A stretch of 64,000 nt of DNA, taken from Glandiceps talaboti. Lineage: Eukaryota; Hemichordata; Enteropneusta; Spengelidae. Positions 41,308 to 50,785 of the stretch are shown here, in pieces (the stretch's first letter is position 1; each line of letters starts with the position of its first letter). Location of the stretch: NCBI RefSeq assembly GCF_964340395.1, contig NC_135549.1:33895832-33959831 (forward strand), read 5' to 3'. The translations under genes were made by a program, and so were the position numbers. The notes under the pieces are model-generated. The model saw only the letters and a program-made list of their open reading frames with translations. It searched no databases and was not told where the DNA came from.

Positions 41308-42111
41308 AGTAGTATATAAAATAGGAGTTCTGGGCCAGTTAAGCAACATACCCCATTTTTCACCTGTTATAAGGTAAATTAAGTCTTATATCTGTATTAA
41401 ATCAAATTTTTTATATATATAATTTTAACCTGTTATAAGGTAAATTAAGTCTTATATCTGTAGTAAAATTGACATCTGTTTTAAACTTGTTATAAGGTAA
41501 ATTAAGTCTTATATCTGTATTAAAATCAATTCTTTGTATTCAATGAAACGACATACCCCATTTTTCACTTGTTATAAGGCAAAATAAGCATTAGTAATCG
41601 ATAATATTTGTCTTATCTGTTTAAACTTATTATAAGTAAATTAAGCCTTAGTAATCGATCATATTTCAGTATATAATTTATATATAATTTGTATATAATT
41701 TGTATATAATTTTATTCAACGAAGCATCATGCTGCTATACTACTATGCTACTATGCTGCTACGCTTGACTTCCCCCCGTCACGCTGCTACGCTACTATGA
41801 CCCATATAATGGTGTTATTGTATTTGTCTAATTGAACATTTCAATGACTCAGTGACGCAGTGACTACCCCTCAGGCAGCTTCAGGCATGTCTAGGTTACC
41901 AAGGTCAGTTGACAGTGACTCAGTGACGCATGACTACCTCGGGCAGCTTCAGGCATGTCTAGGTTACAAGGTCACCAAGGTCAGTTGACAGTGACAGATT
42001 GTTACATACTGTTTACAACTTGTTACAAGGTCAGTTGACAGTTATAGGTTGTAAACAATCTGTTTCAAGGTCAATGCACCCAATTAAACAAATACAAAGA
42101 GATGGTATATA
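41308..42111 (+). repeat. Left terminal inverted repeat of the Polinton
   Basis: About 804 bp, matching the reverse complement of 56671-57448 with scattered substitutions and short indels. Inside are five spaced copies of a TTATAAGGTAAATTAAG-like motif (41365, 41434, 41493, 41572, 41631), a GCTGCTAC/TACTATG-rich patch (41728-41800), and a roughly 70-bp duplicated block containing GGCAGCTTCAGGCATGTCTA (41843-41990). Confidence 0.93.
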
Positions 42112-42596
42112 CATACAATAAATTCAAAATGTCAAACGAACAAAGTCAAAAGCCAACCACTTTCGAAGATGACACAATCGAATCAAGTCCACTTTCTCTG
42201 CTTGATCCTGCTATAGCTAATCCTCTAGAGAATGGTGAGGATTTATTACTGGATATTTTAGATGAAAAAAGAAGGATCCAAGAGGTTCCTACAATCAAAT
42301 GGAGAGAAGTTCCAATAGAAAAACCATTTCTGATTACTCGATATCAGGAGGTCCATTCTTTTTACGATCCTGGATTATGGATTTGTCTCAATAATCCAAT
42401 AACTCATAACGAACTTTATTATACTTACGCTCCTAGCAGAATGATAAATGAGATTCTTACAAATCCAAAACTGCCATTAATAGTTGTTTCACGTGCATTA
42501 AAACAATCTATGAGAAATCTAAAGAATTCGTATCATAGTTATACTCTAATGGATTTTGATTTACTACATCAAAAATTAATGGAAAAAAGAAGTTAA
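42102..42596 (+). CDS. Uncharacterised Polinton protein, first gene inside the left TIR
   Basis: A soluble, acidic-to-neutral protein of up to 164 residues; no signal peptide or membrane segment. It has an acidic N-terminal third (TFEDDTIES, ENGEDLLLDILDEK) and a more ordered second half (FLITRYQEVHSFYDPGLW, YTYAPSRMINEIL). I do not recognise the family. The first ATG (42102) lies inside the TIR; the second (42129, MSNEQSQ) is just outside and is an equally good start. It is one of only two plus-strand genes in the element and reads inward from the TIR, which may supply its promoter. No break is seen. Confidence 0.7.
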   Translation: MVYTYNKFKMSNEQSQKPTTFEDDTIESSPLSLLDPAIANPLENGEDLLLDILDEKRRIQEVPTIKWREVPIEKPFLITRYQEVHSFYDPGLWICLNNPITHNELYYTYAPSRMINEILTNPKLPLIVVSRALKQSMRNLKNSYHSYTLMDFDLLHQKLMEKRS

Positions 42597-42675
42597 ACAA
42601 CAGTTAAATAACAGTTAAACAATTATTAAATCATAGTTTAAGGATTATTTAAAAAACCTGATAGTTTTTTTTTTC

Positions 42676-43386
42676 TTATTTTTTCTTATTTTTTGGTTTA
42701 TTTAACTTCAGTTTTAAAAAGATTTGACGCCAACGTAAATGCCAACAACTAAATCTCACTATCTCTGGATATTCTGCATTCCATTTATCCCAAAATCGTT
42801 TAAAAATTTGATTCTGTGAAAATGCTTCCATTTTCAACTCTGGTATTAGTGCAGCTTCCTGATATTTTCCTTAGTAAAATAGAATTGCTTTTATAATTAC
42901 ACTGAGTGATCGATATCGTGTTGGATCTATATAAACTTCATCAATTGATGAAAATATTATAACAGTTCTTAAAAGATAATAATTTAGATTATATTTTTTA
43001 AAAACTTTTTTAATGTGGTTTTTAGGGTTATAGATGCTTCGACTTTTTTGTTTTCTTTGATCATGTTCAAAGTTTTCATCTAAAGATTTATCTAAAGATT
43101 CATCTAATGATTCATCTAAAGATTCATCTAAAGGTTTGTTTAATGAATTACAGCAGTCAAAACAGTGAAACCTTCCATAGATGTTACCACAAATGTTTTT
43201 ACAAATATCATTACGAGGTATATTGAATTTTCTACATATGTTACAATGTATGATGTTATACCAGTTTATTTTGTTTATTTTTTTGTTCATTAAATCACAA
43301 CAATTAAAACAAAGTGTACTGAAAATGTTAGTACAATCACTGGCTACATCTGTTACACCATTTCGTTTACATAATTGACATTCCAT
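42676..43386 (-). pseudogene. Cys-rich, probable zinc-binding Polinton protein with in-frame stop
   Basis: The first 171 codons have paired Cys motifs: CQLCKRNG near the start, LCFNCC, CNICRK, and FHCFDCC, so probably several zinc-binding knuckles. Then comes a repeat of LDES/LDKS (about residues 85-105), a basic patch, and a hydrophobic end. A TAA at 42871-42873 stops the frame, yet the same frame stays open for 64 more coding-like codons (EAFSQNQIFKRFWDKWNAEY; HLRWRQIFLKLKLNK) to a TAA at 42676. Either the stop is a mutation or the downstream part is a separate small gene starting at a Met 14 codons later. Function unknown; a regulatory or nucleic-acid-binding role is inference. Confidence 0.6.
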
Positions 43387-43387
43387 T

Positions 43388-43436
43388 ATATAGTTAGATT
43401 ATTAGTTTATTAGTTTATTAGTTTATTAGTTTATTA
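43388..43436. promoter_or_regulatory. AT spacer with 8-bp tandem repeats (ATTAGTTT)
   Basis: Five copies of ATTAGTTT between two minus-strand genes; probably contains the start-proximal promoter of the Cys-rich gene. Inferred from position. Confidence 0.35.
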
Positions 43437-44557
43437 TCATATTATATATTTTTTTGTTAAATAAACTAATAATATTCCACCACCAGCTAAATAAATATAT
43501 TGGTATGTCTTCATGTTGTTAGAAGGTTGATAATAGTCAGTTATTTCCTCTAGTCTATCGCAACAGAACTCAGATGACATGAAATAACGTCTGGTTTCTT
43601 CCCAAAATTTTCTAGGAGATAATCCCTGTGCATACACTTTATTTGCGATACCTTCTATCGTTACTGCAACAGAATTAATACTAGGATTAAAGAATAATTC
43701 AGTGTCTAATGCATTTTGTAGCTGTGGTTTACCGAATAACATAAAAATTCCTTTTAAGCTTCTACGTGGTATATTAATGTTCTCATTAATAATTGTATTC
43801 GTACCAGAGAAGTTAATTGTTCTGAAATGTTGAATATGTTTGTAAAGAAAACTTTTACCACTGTTATAGTAACCCTTAATTTCCATAGCTAACTTTGGAT
43901 CTCTTATCGTTTCATATTCAAGTTGGATGTTTGTTAAAGTATAATCCCAACCAACTGAGTCTTCACTTACTAGGATTTTATGAACAGAAGCAAGAGTAAG
44001 CCCCATTCGATATGGCTTCCTAAGCTCGAAGGATATACAGCTCCATGACCATTCATTATAGAATGCAATTTCGCGAGATCGATCGCATATTTTTTACCGT
44101 ATGCCTTATGAAGTGCAGCCTCTCCTAAGTAATCCCCACCACCAACTCCATCAATATTATCACTTCTCAATTTTCGGAGATTTTCTGACTGAATTCCATA
44201 CAGCGTTTTATTTGTTCTATCTGAATACAGATCTTTATACGTTTGTACTAAGTTGTAGTTTGTTAAATCCATTAAGATTTCCCCTTCGAATTTTAAAACT
44301 AATCGACTGATGACGTTAGCAGACAGGTTTTGGACAACTAAGTTCTTATTATGACCTTCTAGTTTAAGATCAAAAACGAGATTGAATTTACCCGTTAGAA
44401 CAACAGTGTCTTCTAATTTTGGACATCTGATATATAAAACTTCACTGGGTTTTGCACGATTTGGATTATACGTTACAACATGATGAGTGCGCTCTCCTTT
44501 ACTACCGAGTGCGTTCAATTTTGAGTAGTCACCTTGAAGTTCTCTATTGTAAGGCAT
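43437..44557 (-). pseudogene. Candidate capsid/structural protein A, frameshifted
   Basis: Two overlapping minus-strand frames form one gene of about 370 codons. The upstream part (44557 down, MPYNRELQGDYSKLN) is rich in alternating hydrophobic strands (VVLTGKFNLVFDLKLEG, SRLVLKFEGEILMDL) that suggest a beta-sandwich. The downstream part (43437-44006) has LEYETIRDPKLAMEI, NINIPRRSLKGIFMLFGK and a C-terminal hydrophobic segment (YIYLAGGGILLVYLTKK). The frame changes near 44015-44030. Length and strand-rich character fit a virion jelly-roll protein, but I cannot prove which Polinton capsid protein it is. The C-terminal membrane-like tail is unusual for a capsid subunit. Confidence 0.55.
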
Positions 44558-44690
44558 TTTTCTATACTATATTATACTAAAATACAAAAAAAATATATAA
44601 TAATATACTATTATATTTATTAGTATATTATTAGTATATTTAATAGTATATTATTTTTTTCATTTTCATTTTCATTTTATACTATTTATT
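44558..44690. promoter_or_regulatory. AT-only spacer
   Basis: Runs of TATATTATTAGTATATT between two minus-strand genes, ending in a TTTTCA repeat. Likely promoter and 3' end signals; no defined site. Confidence 0.3.
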
Positions 44691-45941
44691 TTTTTTGTTT
44701 GTTTAGTTAAAATCCATTCATACAGGTATACCGCTATTGCAGTTGCCAACAGCCATACATGTCAGCTATAAATCCTACAACATGTCCCGCTGTTTTTAAA
44801 ACGAATGACACGATAGTACCGATAATACCCGGCAACGCTATAGCTGCTTTATTACCGAGCCATTTTAATACATCCGCAACACGTTTAATAACTGCTTTGA
44901 CTGGTCCACCGCTACTGCTACCGCTACCGCTACTGCTACCACTACTAGTAGGTGGTGATTTTATACCTAATGCAATAGCTATAGTAGTTATAACTAAACC
45001 GAGTGCTGTTGCCAATGAAACGATAGTAACTCCATTACGTTTGAAAAGAATTACCAGTTTATCTTTAATACTAAGATTTGGGTCTTTGGGTACTTCTTTC
45101 AAAGAAGATGTCTCAGCTAACTGATTGTGTAAAATATCAGTTTCTTTATTATATTTTAAGATATGAATCTCAATTCTGCCTAATTCCTTTTTTTTTTATC
45201 TTGCGTTAATTCTTCGATTTTTTGTCTGTTTTCCAATTCTTTTTTTCTATCATACAAATCTTCTAAACTCTTGACTGCTGTATCAATTTCTTTACGCATG
45301 ATTGTATATTCAGGGTTGAGTTCATTCCATTCTTCAATTTTGTTTTCAATCTTACCAATTTCATCTTTATTACCTGCAGTGTCTCTTCGGAGGTAGGCTT
45401 GATAGTCTCTTAATTGACCAACCATTGATGGTGTTAAATCTATAGCTTCAACTTCATCCACATTTAAAGGACCGATAGTAGCGGTAGCAGCAGCAGTGTC
45501 AACAGCAGTATCCTCGAAAAGTCTATTAGCAGCTGCAGTACCAATTCTTTTTTTTATTGTACTTTTGGATAAAAGTTTACCGTTTCTTGTAATCCGTTGA
45601 TTTTTTATGTTATCATACAACTCTCCATCCTTTGCATATGTATTTAATCGTAATTCAGTTCGATTAACTGGCACACCACTTTTTTCGATAACTGCATCAA
45701 TAGTTTCCAATAATACTTTAGTTTTTAATTCAGTCAATTTATCTGTTGCGGGAGCTACAGAGCCAATGGGGTCAACGGGGCCAACGGGTTATGTGAATGA
45801 TGTTTCCTGAAGGCTCTCCATTAATTCAAAATCCAACGAATCTTGTTCATAGTCTGTCATTTCCAAGTCTTCTCCAAGGTCACCTACATTTTCATCTACA
45901 TTTTCATAAGGATTAATATCGAAAGGATCAAAGTCAGCCAT
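44691..45941 (-). pseudogene. Coiled-coil and membrane protein of the Polinton, three breaks
   Basis: One gene in pieces. The start is an ATG at 45939-45941 (MADFDPFDINPYENVDENVG), giving an acidic N-terminus. TAA at 45789-45791 interrupts it in frame; the same frame then runs 45737-45180 with Ala/Thr-rich and then coiled-coil sequence (residues near GKIENKIEEW and LEDLYDRKKELENRQK). A frameshift follows in the T-run near 45185. The next frame (45102-44734) has a hydrophobic helix (IVSLATALGLVITTIAIALG), a Gly/Ser linker, and two more helices (AIALPGIIGTIVSFVL; AGHVVGFIADM). A last shift near 44755 opens another hydrophobic stretch (WLLATAIAVYLYEW). Probably a membrane-active virion protein; that role is inference. 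Confidence 0.6.
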
Positions 45942-45976
45942 CTTACTACTATATAATCTATATAATTACTATAATA
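45942..45976. promoter_or_regulatory. AT-rich start region of the coiled-coil gene
   Basis: TATATAATCTATATAATTAC between stop and start of two minus-strand genes; a TATA-like promoter is plausible. Confidence 0.3.
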
Positions 45977-47473
45977 CTATATAAATAAGTAACTTAAAAA
46001 TATTATCCCAACTATTATTCCCATCGTTGAATATTCATGAACAACGTCATGCTCTGGTGTTACTGCTGCTTCAGCTGCTTGCTCTGCGACTGTTGACACT
46101 GTCTCTGCTACAGCAGCTTGCTCTGCTACACCTGTTGTCGCATCTAGTCGTTGTGCTGGATCATCATGACCTTCAATTTCTTTTAATGCTGATTTTTTTA
46201 CGTTATTATTTATGTTGTTATAACCAAACTTCATATCTTCTGTCGCCTGTTGTAAGAAATTATTATAACCCGCCACATTCGTATTCAAATTTATAATCAT
46301 TTTACTCGGGATTAACCATAAAGAAGGAGAAATGGCTAGATCTAACTTTACCCTCGTTGCATTAATTACATTTTGATAACGAGGTATACTGTTGTCCTCA
46401 TTAATACCTCTCGTCTCATCCTCGAGTAATGAAATAATTTTTTGTCTCGTTTCTTGACCAGCACCACCAGAGTTTACTATACTTACTCGCGTGTCTGCTT
46501 GACTTCCTAACACACAATATACATAAGATTCGATCGATCGATTCAATCCTCCTAAACCTGCTTGCGTAAAACCTGTACTATTTTCTAAAACAAAATAATT
46601 ATATTGTTTATAATCATCATTTTGAAATTTATGCCAATGTGCACGCATTTCTGTAGCAACATTTGGTTCATTTTTAGTTTGAAACATAGTTCCATTATAA
46701 TGAGGTGAATTTAATCGTTTTTTAGGACCGTGTATCCATATATAACCATCGCCCAAACCCCTATTTCCTGATTTATCATATTTAAATCTAAAATCTGTAT
46801 TATAATCTAATCCGAATTCATCACATATTTTATGATAAGACGGTACATCATATAAATTATCAGTTTTACTAAAAGTGTCAGAGTCATCAGGTAGTGGGCA
46901 AGAAAGTTCATTCAATATACGGCGTATCGTAAAGTACACGTGGAATCTAAAAAAATGATTGAATCTGTTTTGGAATATCATCATTATACAGATGATCATG
47001 AATACTAACACCGCATCCGGTCGTAGTTAACCAAACAGCAAAATTCAATTGTTGATCCCAGTGCTGCATATTTGGACCTTTCAACCATTTGTTGGCACTG
47101 TTTGCATTATATGGAATTAATATGTAGTTTTTGAATATATCTCTCAATTTATATTGAATCGATCAGTTTCGCTTACATAAACAACCATGTTGACTAATAT
47201 GTCTCGTATATCCACGGACATTATACTATCAAATGGTTGATGTAGTGCATAGTTAGCATTTTGTGCTAAAGTAAATGGTTTTGGAAAGTGAAGCAAGTGA
47301 AGCAAGTGCGGCTGTGACTCCTGCGGTTCCTGCGGTTCCTGTGACTCCTGCAGTGATTCCAATGATTTTGAAGGCAGCTGTTTTAGTTTTGTTTTTTTCA
47401 TTAACTTCGAGTATGGTAATCCTAATGACCACATTTTTTCAAGTAACTCTATATAAAAAACTATATAAAACAT
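45977..47473 (-). pseudogene. Candidate capsid/structural protein B, two frameshifts
   Basis: Three minus-strand frames make one gene of roughly 400-490 codons. Part 1 (47473-47144) has a Gln/Pro-rich start and then NANYALHQPFDSIMSVDIRD. Part 2 (47147-46947) has KGPNMQHWDQQLNFAVWLTT. Part 3 (to 45977) begins in frame near RFHVYFTIRRILNEL and has LGDGYIWIHGPKK, FVLENSTGFTQAGLGGLNRS and SLWLIPSKMIINL, then an Ala/Glu-rich region and a C-terminal hydrophobic segment (GIIVGIIFLSYLFI). Frames change near 47155 and near 46955-46975 (A/T run). It sits among virion-type genes and is the longest non-enzymatic gene, so a capsid role is likely but unproven. The exact start is unclear. Confidence 0.55.
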
Positions 47474-47853
47474 ACTATTAAATTTCCATAATTATCTTGA
47501 AATATACGTCTGTTCCTAGTATCTTGTGTTAATTTAAGAACCCAGTATTCATTCAAATATTTAACTTCTTGGATGTCCTCTGAGTCAGGAAATAAACCTA
47601 AGAATTCAATACGTTTAAAAAAATTCTTTTTCTCGACTTCTTTACAAAAGGATAAAATAATCTGATATAGTGATGAGTCTTTCAATTTTACCCCTGTATT
47701 TACAATTAATATGTGCATATTTTTCCTTCTCAAGTTGTCCCATTCTAGCTCTACATTAAAACCAAGGACTTCTTTGTACTTGTTTAAAAATTTTGTGATG
47801 TTATGTTCTCCAAACATGTTGTACTGCTCTAGCTTTTGTACTGTACTATACAT
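47461..47853 (-). CDS. Uncharacterised 130-residue Polinton protein
   Basis: A complete, soluble, mixed-charge protein (KYKEVLGFNVELEWDNLRRK; RIEFLGLFPDSEDIQEVKYL). It overlaps the start of the next gene downstream by a few bases and follows the integrase. No catalytic Cys-His pattern or GxxCG is seen, so it is not the expected protease. Family not recognised. Confidence 0.6.
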   Translation of the reverse strand: MYSTVQKLEQYNMFGEHNITKFLNKYKEVLGFNVELEWDNLRRKNMHILIVNTGVKLKDSSLYQIILSFCKEVEKKNFFKRIEFLGLFPDSEDIQEVKYLNEYWVLKLTQDTRNRRIFQDNYGNLIVCFI

Positions 47854-47889
47854 TAATAATTTTTTTAATTATACTATTTTTTAATATTT

Positions 47890-48915
47890 TCAATATTTTG
47901 CGTATTCATGACCTTTGATTTTTTTCTTACGTAATACCCGTTCAATTTTAAAATTTTTCGATTCCTTAGTCATGTCAATCGATAATTCTTGTTCATAAAA
48001 CGTGCCTTCAATGTCTTCACCCGATAAATCTTCCACAGTGTAAACAATAACAGGACCAAAGATAATTTGTTTGATCTTGAAAAGTTCACGCGTGTAGTTT
48101 GGTAGATATCCTTTGGCAAACACGTTCTTGTATTTGGAAATTCTCACGGTATCACCGATATTAAACTTCTGAGTTCCATATTCAACAGTGAGATAAGCAC
48201 TGCACAAATTATACCAAACGATATTTTCATTCTTTGGTAATGATGCTTCCTTTGGAGTCATGTGGATTGAATTGTGATAACTATTGTTATAACCATCCAC
48301 TAATCGATCTAGTACGTCTACCCAATTTCTAGTTTGTTTATCAGTAAAATATTTATACATACGTGATTTAAGTGTCCTGTTAAAACGCTCGACAACTGAT
48401 GCCTTTTTATCTGATCGTGTACTAAACCACTCAATTTCACGATTTTCAAAGAGATCTTTAACATGCTTATTGTAAAATTCTCGGCCTTCATCAAATTGTA
48501 TTTTATTCGGTTCACGGTCTTTAAAATTTAACTCAAAGGAGTCAGCTATTTCAATACCACGTTTTGACTTGAGTGGTATTGCCCAAGCATACTTCGATAC
48601 CACATCGATAACAGTCAGGATGTAACGATACCCCTGATTCTCACTCTGGTTATTGGGCATCTCTACAATGTCAGCTTGCCACTGGTCATCAATTCCAGAA
48701 ACAATTACTTTGCGGTAAGGGAACTTTTTAATCGCTGGTTTGTGCATAGTGTAAACTTCTTGTTCTTCCAACCATTGTTTCAATTCCTTATATTTAATTT
48801 TTTTTTGTTTCACTCTGTTCACTTTCTGATCTGCTTTGATTTTACGCCACAATTTTGTGATGCCGCTGTATGCTAAATCAGAATTATAATACAAGTCTCA
48901 CAAATACTGATCCAT
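47890..48915 (-). pseudogene. Retrovirus-like (DDE) integrase, early in-frame stop
   Basis: Catalyses insertion of the element into nuclear DNA. The core follows the rve fold: WQADIVEM (first Asp), RYILTVIDVVSKYAWAIPLK, IQFDEGREFYN (second Asp), and ASVVERFNRTLK (Glu, 33 residues after the second Asp). A C-terminal DNA-binding-like domain (FNIGDTVRISKYKNVFAKGY) follows. It ends FKIERVLRKKKIKGHEYAKY, the beginning of a chromodomain, which is then cut off. The likely ATG is at 48913-48915 (MDQYL); codon 6 is TGA (48898-48900), in frame with the rest. No ATG follows for a long stretch, so the full protein would need readthrough or a non-AUG start. The TGA is consistent with a C-to-T change at a CpG. 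Confidence 0.93.
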
Positions 48916-49537
48916 AGTATATATTAGTAAATTCTATTATTTTATTTATTTTATTTATTTGACTATTTCTGATTTCATTATTTCATTGACTTCGTATCTG
49001 AATAACCATTCAGTTTATAATACTTTAAAGGTGATTCAAAATGCTCACATTCACTATCGCTAATTTGCTAGACTACATGTTTGTGAAATGCATTCTGGTT
49101 TTAAAACTTTTCAAAAGCGTCTGCAAACACCTTAAAATGACCTTTTTTCAGTCACTTCCCTTCGGATTTACTTCGAGAGTTTTCGGGTATTTCCGGTCCC
49201 ACCAAGACCACGGGATTTTATGACGTCATAAGGAGAAATGGATAGCATGTAGCCTATGACGAGCGTAGTCAACAGGTGAATAAAACTCAACAGCCTTGTG
49301 AAAAAATACATTGCTGGTGGTTGTAATAGACATCAGTAAACAAAAACTACACTCTACATGTCTTATTAACCAACATTTACCGATATTTACTCACACTTTC
49401 TCACTAATTGGCAGTGTCTGTGGGTATAAATGCTAAAATATGATCTCCCCATATTATGGCAAAATAAATCAAAACGGCTAGACTACAGTGTAGATATACA
49501 TAAACACTTGTAATGTCGCTCGCATGTTTCAATTTAT
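48916..49537. other. Gene-free gap inside the Polinton, less AT-rich than its surroundings
   Basis: About 620 bp. The outer parts are AT-rich (TTTTATTTATTTT repeats at 48940-48962). The middle (49040-49510) is clearly GC-richer, with CpG-containing stretches (ATTTCCGGTCCCACCAAGAC, TGACGTCATAAGG) unlike any other spacer of the element. No protein is recognisable in six frames. It may be a nested insertion or a replaced gene. No clear inverted ends were found. Confidence 0.5.
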
Positions 49538-49960
49538 TTATCTGATTTTTTTTATTATTTGCCAAGGAGAAGCAGCTTTCTGCATTTCGAGAGACTTCAT
49601 GAATACTTCCTGAATAAATTCTTGAGGTGTTTCAGAGTAAATATTTGCTTGCGTATATGTTAGTAATTCTTTAAAATTCTTATATTGTACTTTTAATCGT
49701 GATACTTTATCCAATAATTTTAAATTTTGGTTGACAACTGTAACAACTATAGGAACAGCTGCTAATAAACTAATAAAAACTGGAATCGCGGGAACAGCAG
49801 CTAATGCACCAACTCCTGAAATAATTCCACTAGTAATAAGTATTCCTTTATTAACATGACTTAATAATTTGTAAGTACGTCTATATGCACTACATACTCG
49901 TGTAAGATAATCGAGTAGGTCTTGTATCATTTTAATATTTGCGGTAACTTGGTCAATCAT
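49538..49960 (-). CDS. Small hydrophobic (two-helix) Polinton protein
   Basis: 140 residues. A charged N-terminal helix is followed by a long hydrophobic hairpin (about residues 40-76: ILITSGIISGVGALAAVPAI then PVFISLLAAVPIVVTVV), then an amphipathic, basic C-terminal half ending QKAASPWQIIKKIR. This fits a membrane-inserting protein. Function unknown; a role in membrane disruption or virion structure is inference. Starts at the first ATG after a long AT spacer; no break seen. Confidence 0.65.
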   Translation of the reverse strand: MIDQVTANIKMIQDLLDYLTRVCSAYRRTYKLLSHVNKGILITSGIISGVGALAAVPAIPVFISLLAAVPIVVTVVNQNLKLLDKVSRLKVQYKNFKELLTYTQANIYSETPQEFIQEVFMKSLEMQKAASPWQIIKKIR

Positions 49961-49974
49961 TTTATGGTATTACT

Positions 49975-50100
49975 ATATATGTAAACATATAAAATAGTAA
50001 ACATATAAAAATATAAAAATATAAAAATATATTTACTATGTTTACTATGTTTACTATGTTTACTATATTTACTATATTTACTATTATTTTTGATAATTAA
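49975..50100. promoter_or_regulatory. AT spacer with 9-bp tandem repeats (TTTACTATG)
   Basis: Copies of AAAATAT/AACATAT followed by six copies of a TTTACTAT(G/A) unit. It lies upstream of the hydrophobic protein gene, where a promoter is expected. Confidence 0.4.
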
Positions 50101-50141
50101 ATCGAACAAACGATATAACCAGCTAGAAGAGAATCGGTGTA

Positions 50142-50520
50142 TCAGTTTACATAAGTAACAATATTATTTTTAAGAGGTTTGATAATCAAAGTGGTTGTCC
50201 AGGTAGAATAGTGTTGATAGTCCCATAAATATTTAAAAGAAGTATAGATTCTAGACCTTTTTTTAACATTAAGTAACCAAGTCTTAGATGATGATATCAT
50301 ATGTTTATTTACAGCATATGTTGAATGAACTAGTTTATGATTATCGAATTCTATCTCAATTTTATATATTTTGATATAATCATCAATTTTTTTTAAAATT
50401 ATCATTGGATGCTAGAAAATGATGAATGTGATAACTTCCTGGTAGAATGCGATAATTAAAATTTTCATAAGTTACTTTATCTGTATTTATTGAATGAAAA
50501 TTTTCAAGTACAAATAATTT
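50142..50520 (-). pseudogene. Uncharacterised Polinton gene, frameshifted
   Basis: The downstream 87 codons (50142-50405; EIEFDNHKLVHSTYAVNKH, YTSFKYLWDYQHYSTWTT) are preceded by a coding-like stretch in another frame (about 50520-50400: LFVLENFHSINTDKVTYENF, YRILPGSYHIHHFLASND). The two join at an A-rich run near 50390-50402. Together about 125 codons. Family not recognised. The upstream end overlaps the stop of the 68-residue gene. Confidence 0.5.
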
Positions 50521-50725
50521 AACAATTTATTTTACGGTTTAATACAATTATTGCACTTTCTTCTCCTCTTTCTTCTGTTTTAGGTTTTGGAGGAGGCACT
50601 GGTTGTAATTTAAATATTTTTTTTTTATATTCTAAGTAATATTTATCATCTGTGATTGGTTTCTGTAATTTAAAATCCCTGAGATCGTTGAGAGATAAAC
50701 TGAGAGAGCTTAATGATTTATTCAT
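50519..50725 (-). CDS. Uncharacterised 68-residue Polinton protein
   Basis: Ser/Leu-rich start (NKSLSSLSLSLNDLRDFKL), then a Pro-rich basic stretch (LQPVPPPKPKTEERGEE). Complete with ATG and TAA, between AT spacers. No family recognised; short, so only moderately sure. Confidence 0.45.
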   Translation of the reverse strand: MNKSLSSLSLSLNDLRDFKLQKPITDDKYYLEYKKKIFKLQPVPPPKPKTEERGEESAIIVLNRKINC

Positions 50726-50785
50726 TTTGTATATAATATTATATAATACTATATAATACTATATGATACTATATAATACTAAATA
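50726..50785. promoter_or_regulatory. AT spacer with 10-bp tandem repeats (ATATAATACT)
   Basis: About five copies of ATATAATACT between two minus-strand genes; TATA-like and probably promoter-bearing. Confidence 0.4.

Noticed and set aside
43850-43880. Walker A-like GYYNSGKS in candidate structural protein A, as the missing ATPase
   Set aside because: No Walker B or ATPase context; the sequence around it is strand-rich and the gene is virion-like, so the match is chance.
47461-47853. 130-residue protein as the missing cysteine protease
   Set aside because: No His-Asp/Glu-Cys pattern and no GxxCG-type motif.
49041-49223. 60-codon plus-strand frame in the Polinton gap
   Set aside because: Short, no similarity to element genes, ends in GC-richer non-coding sequence.
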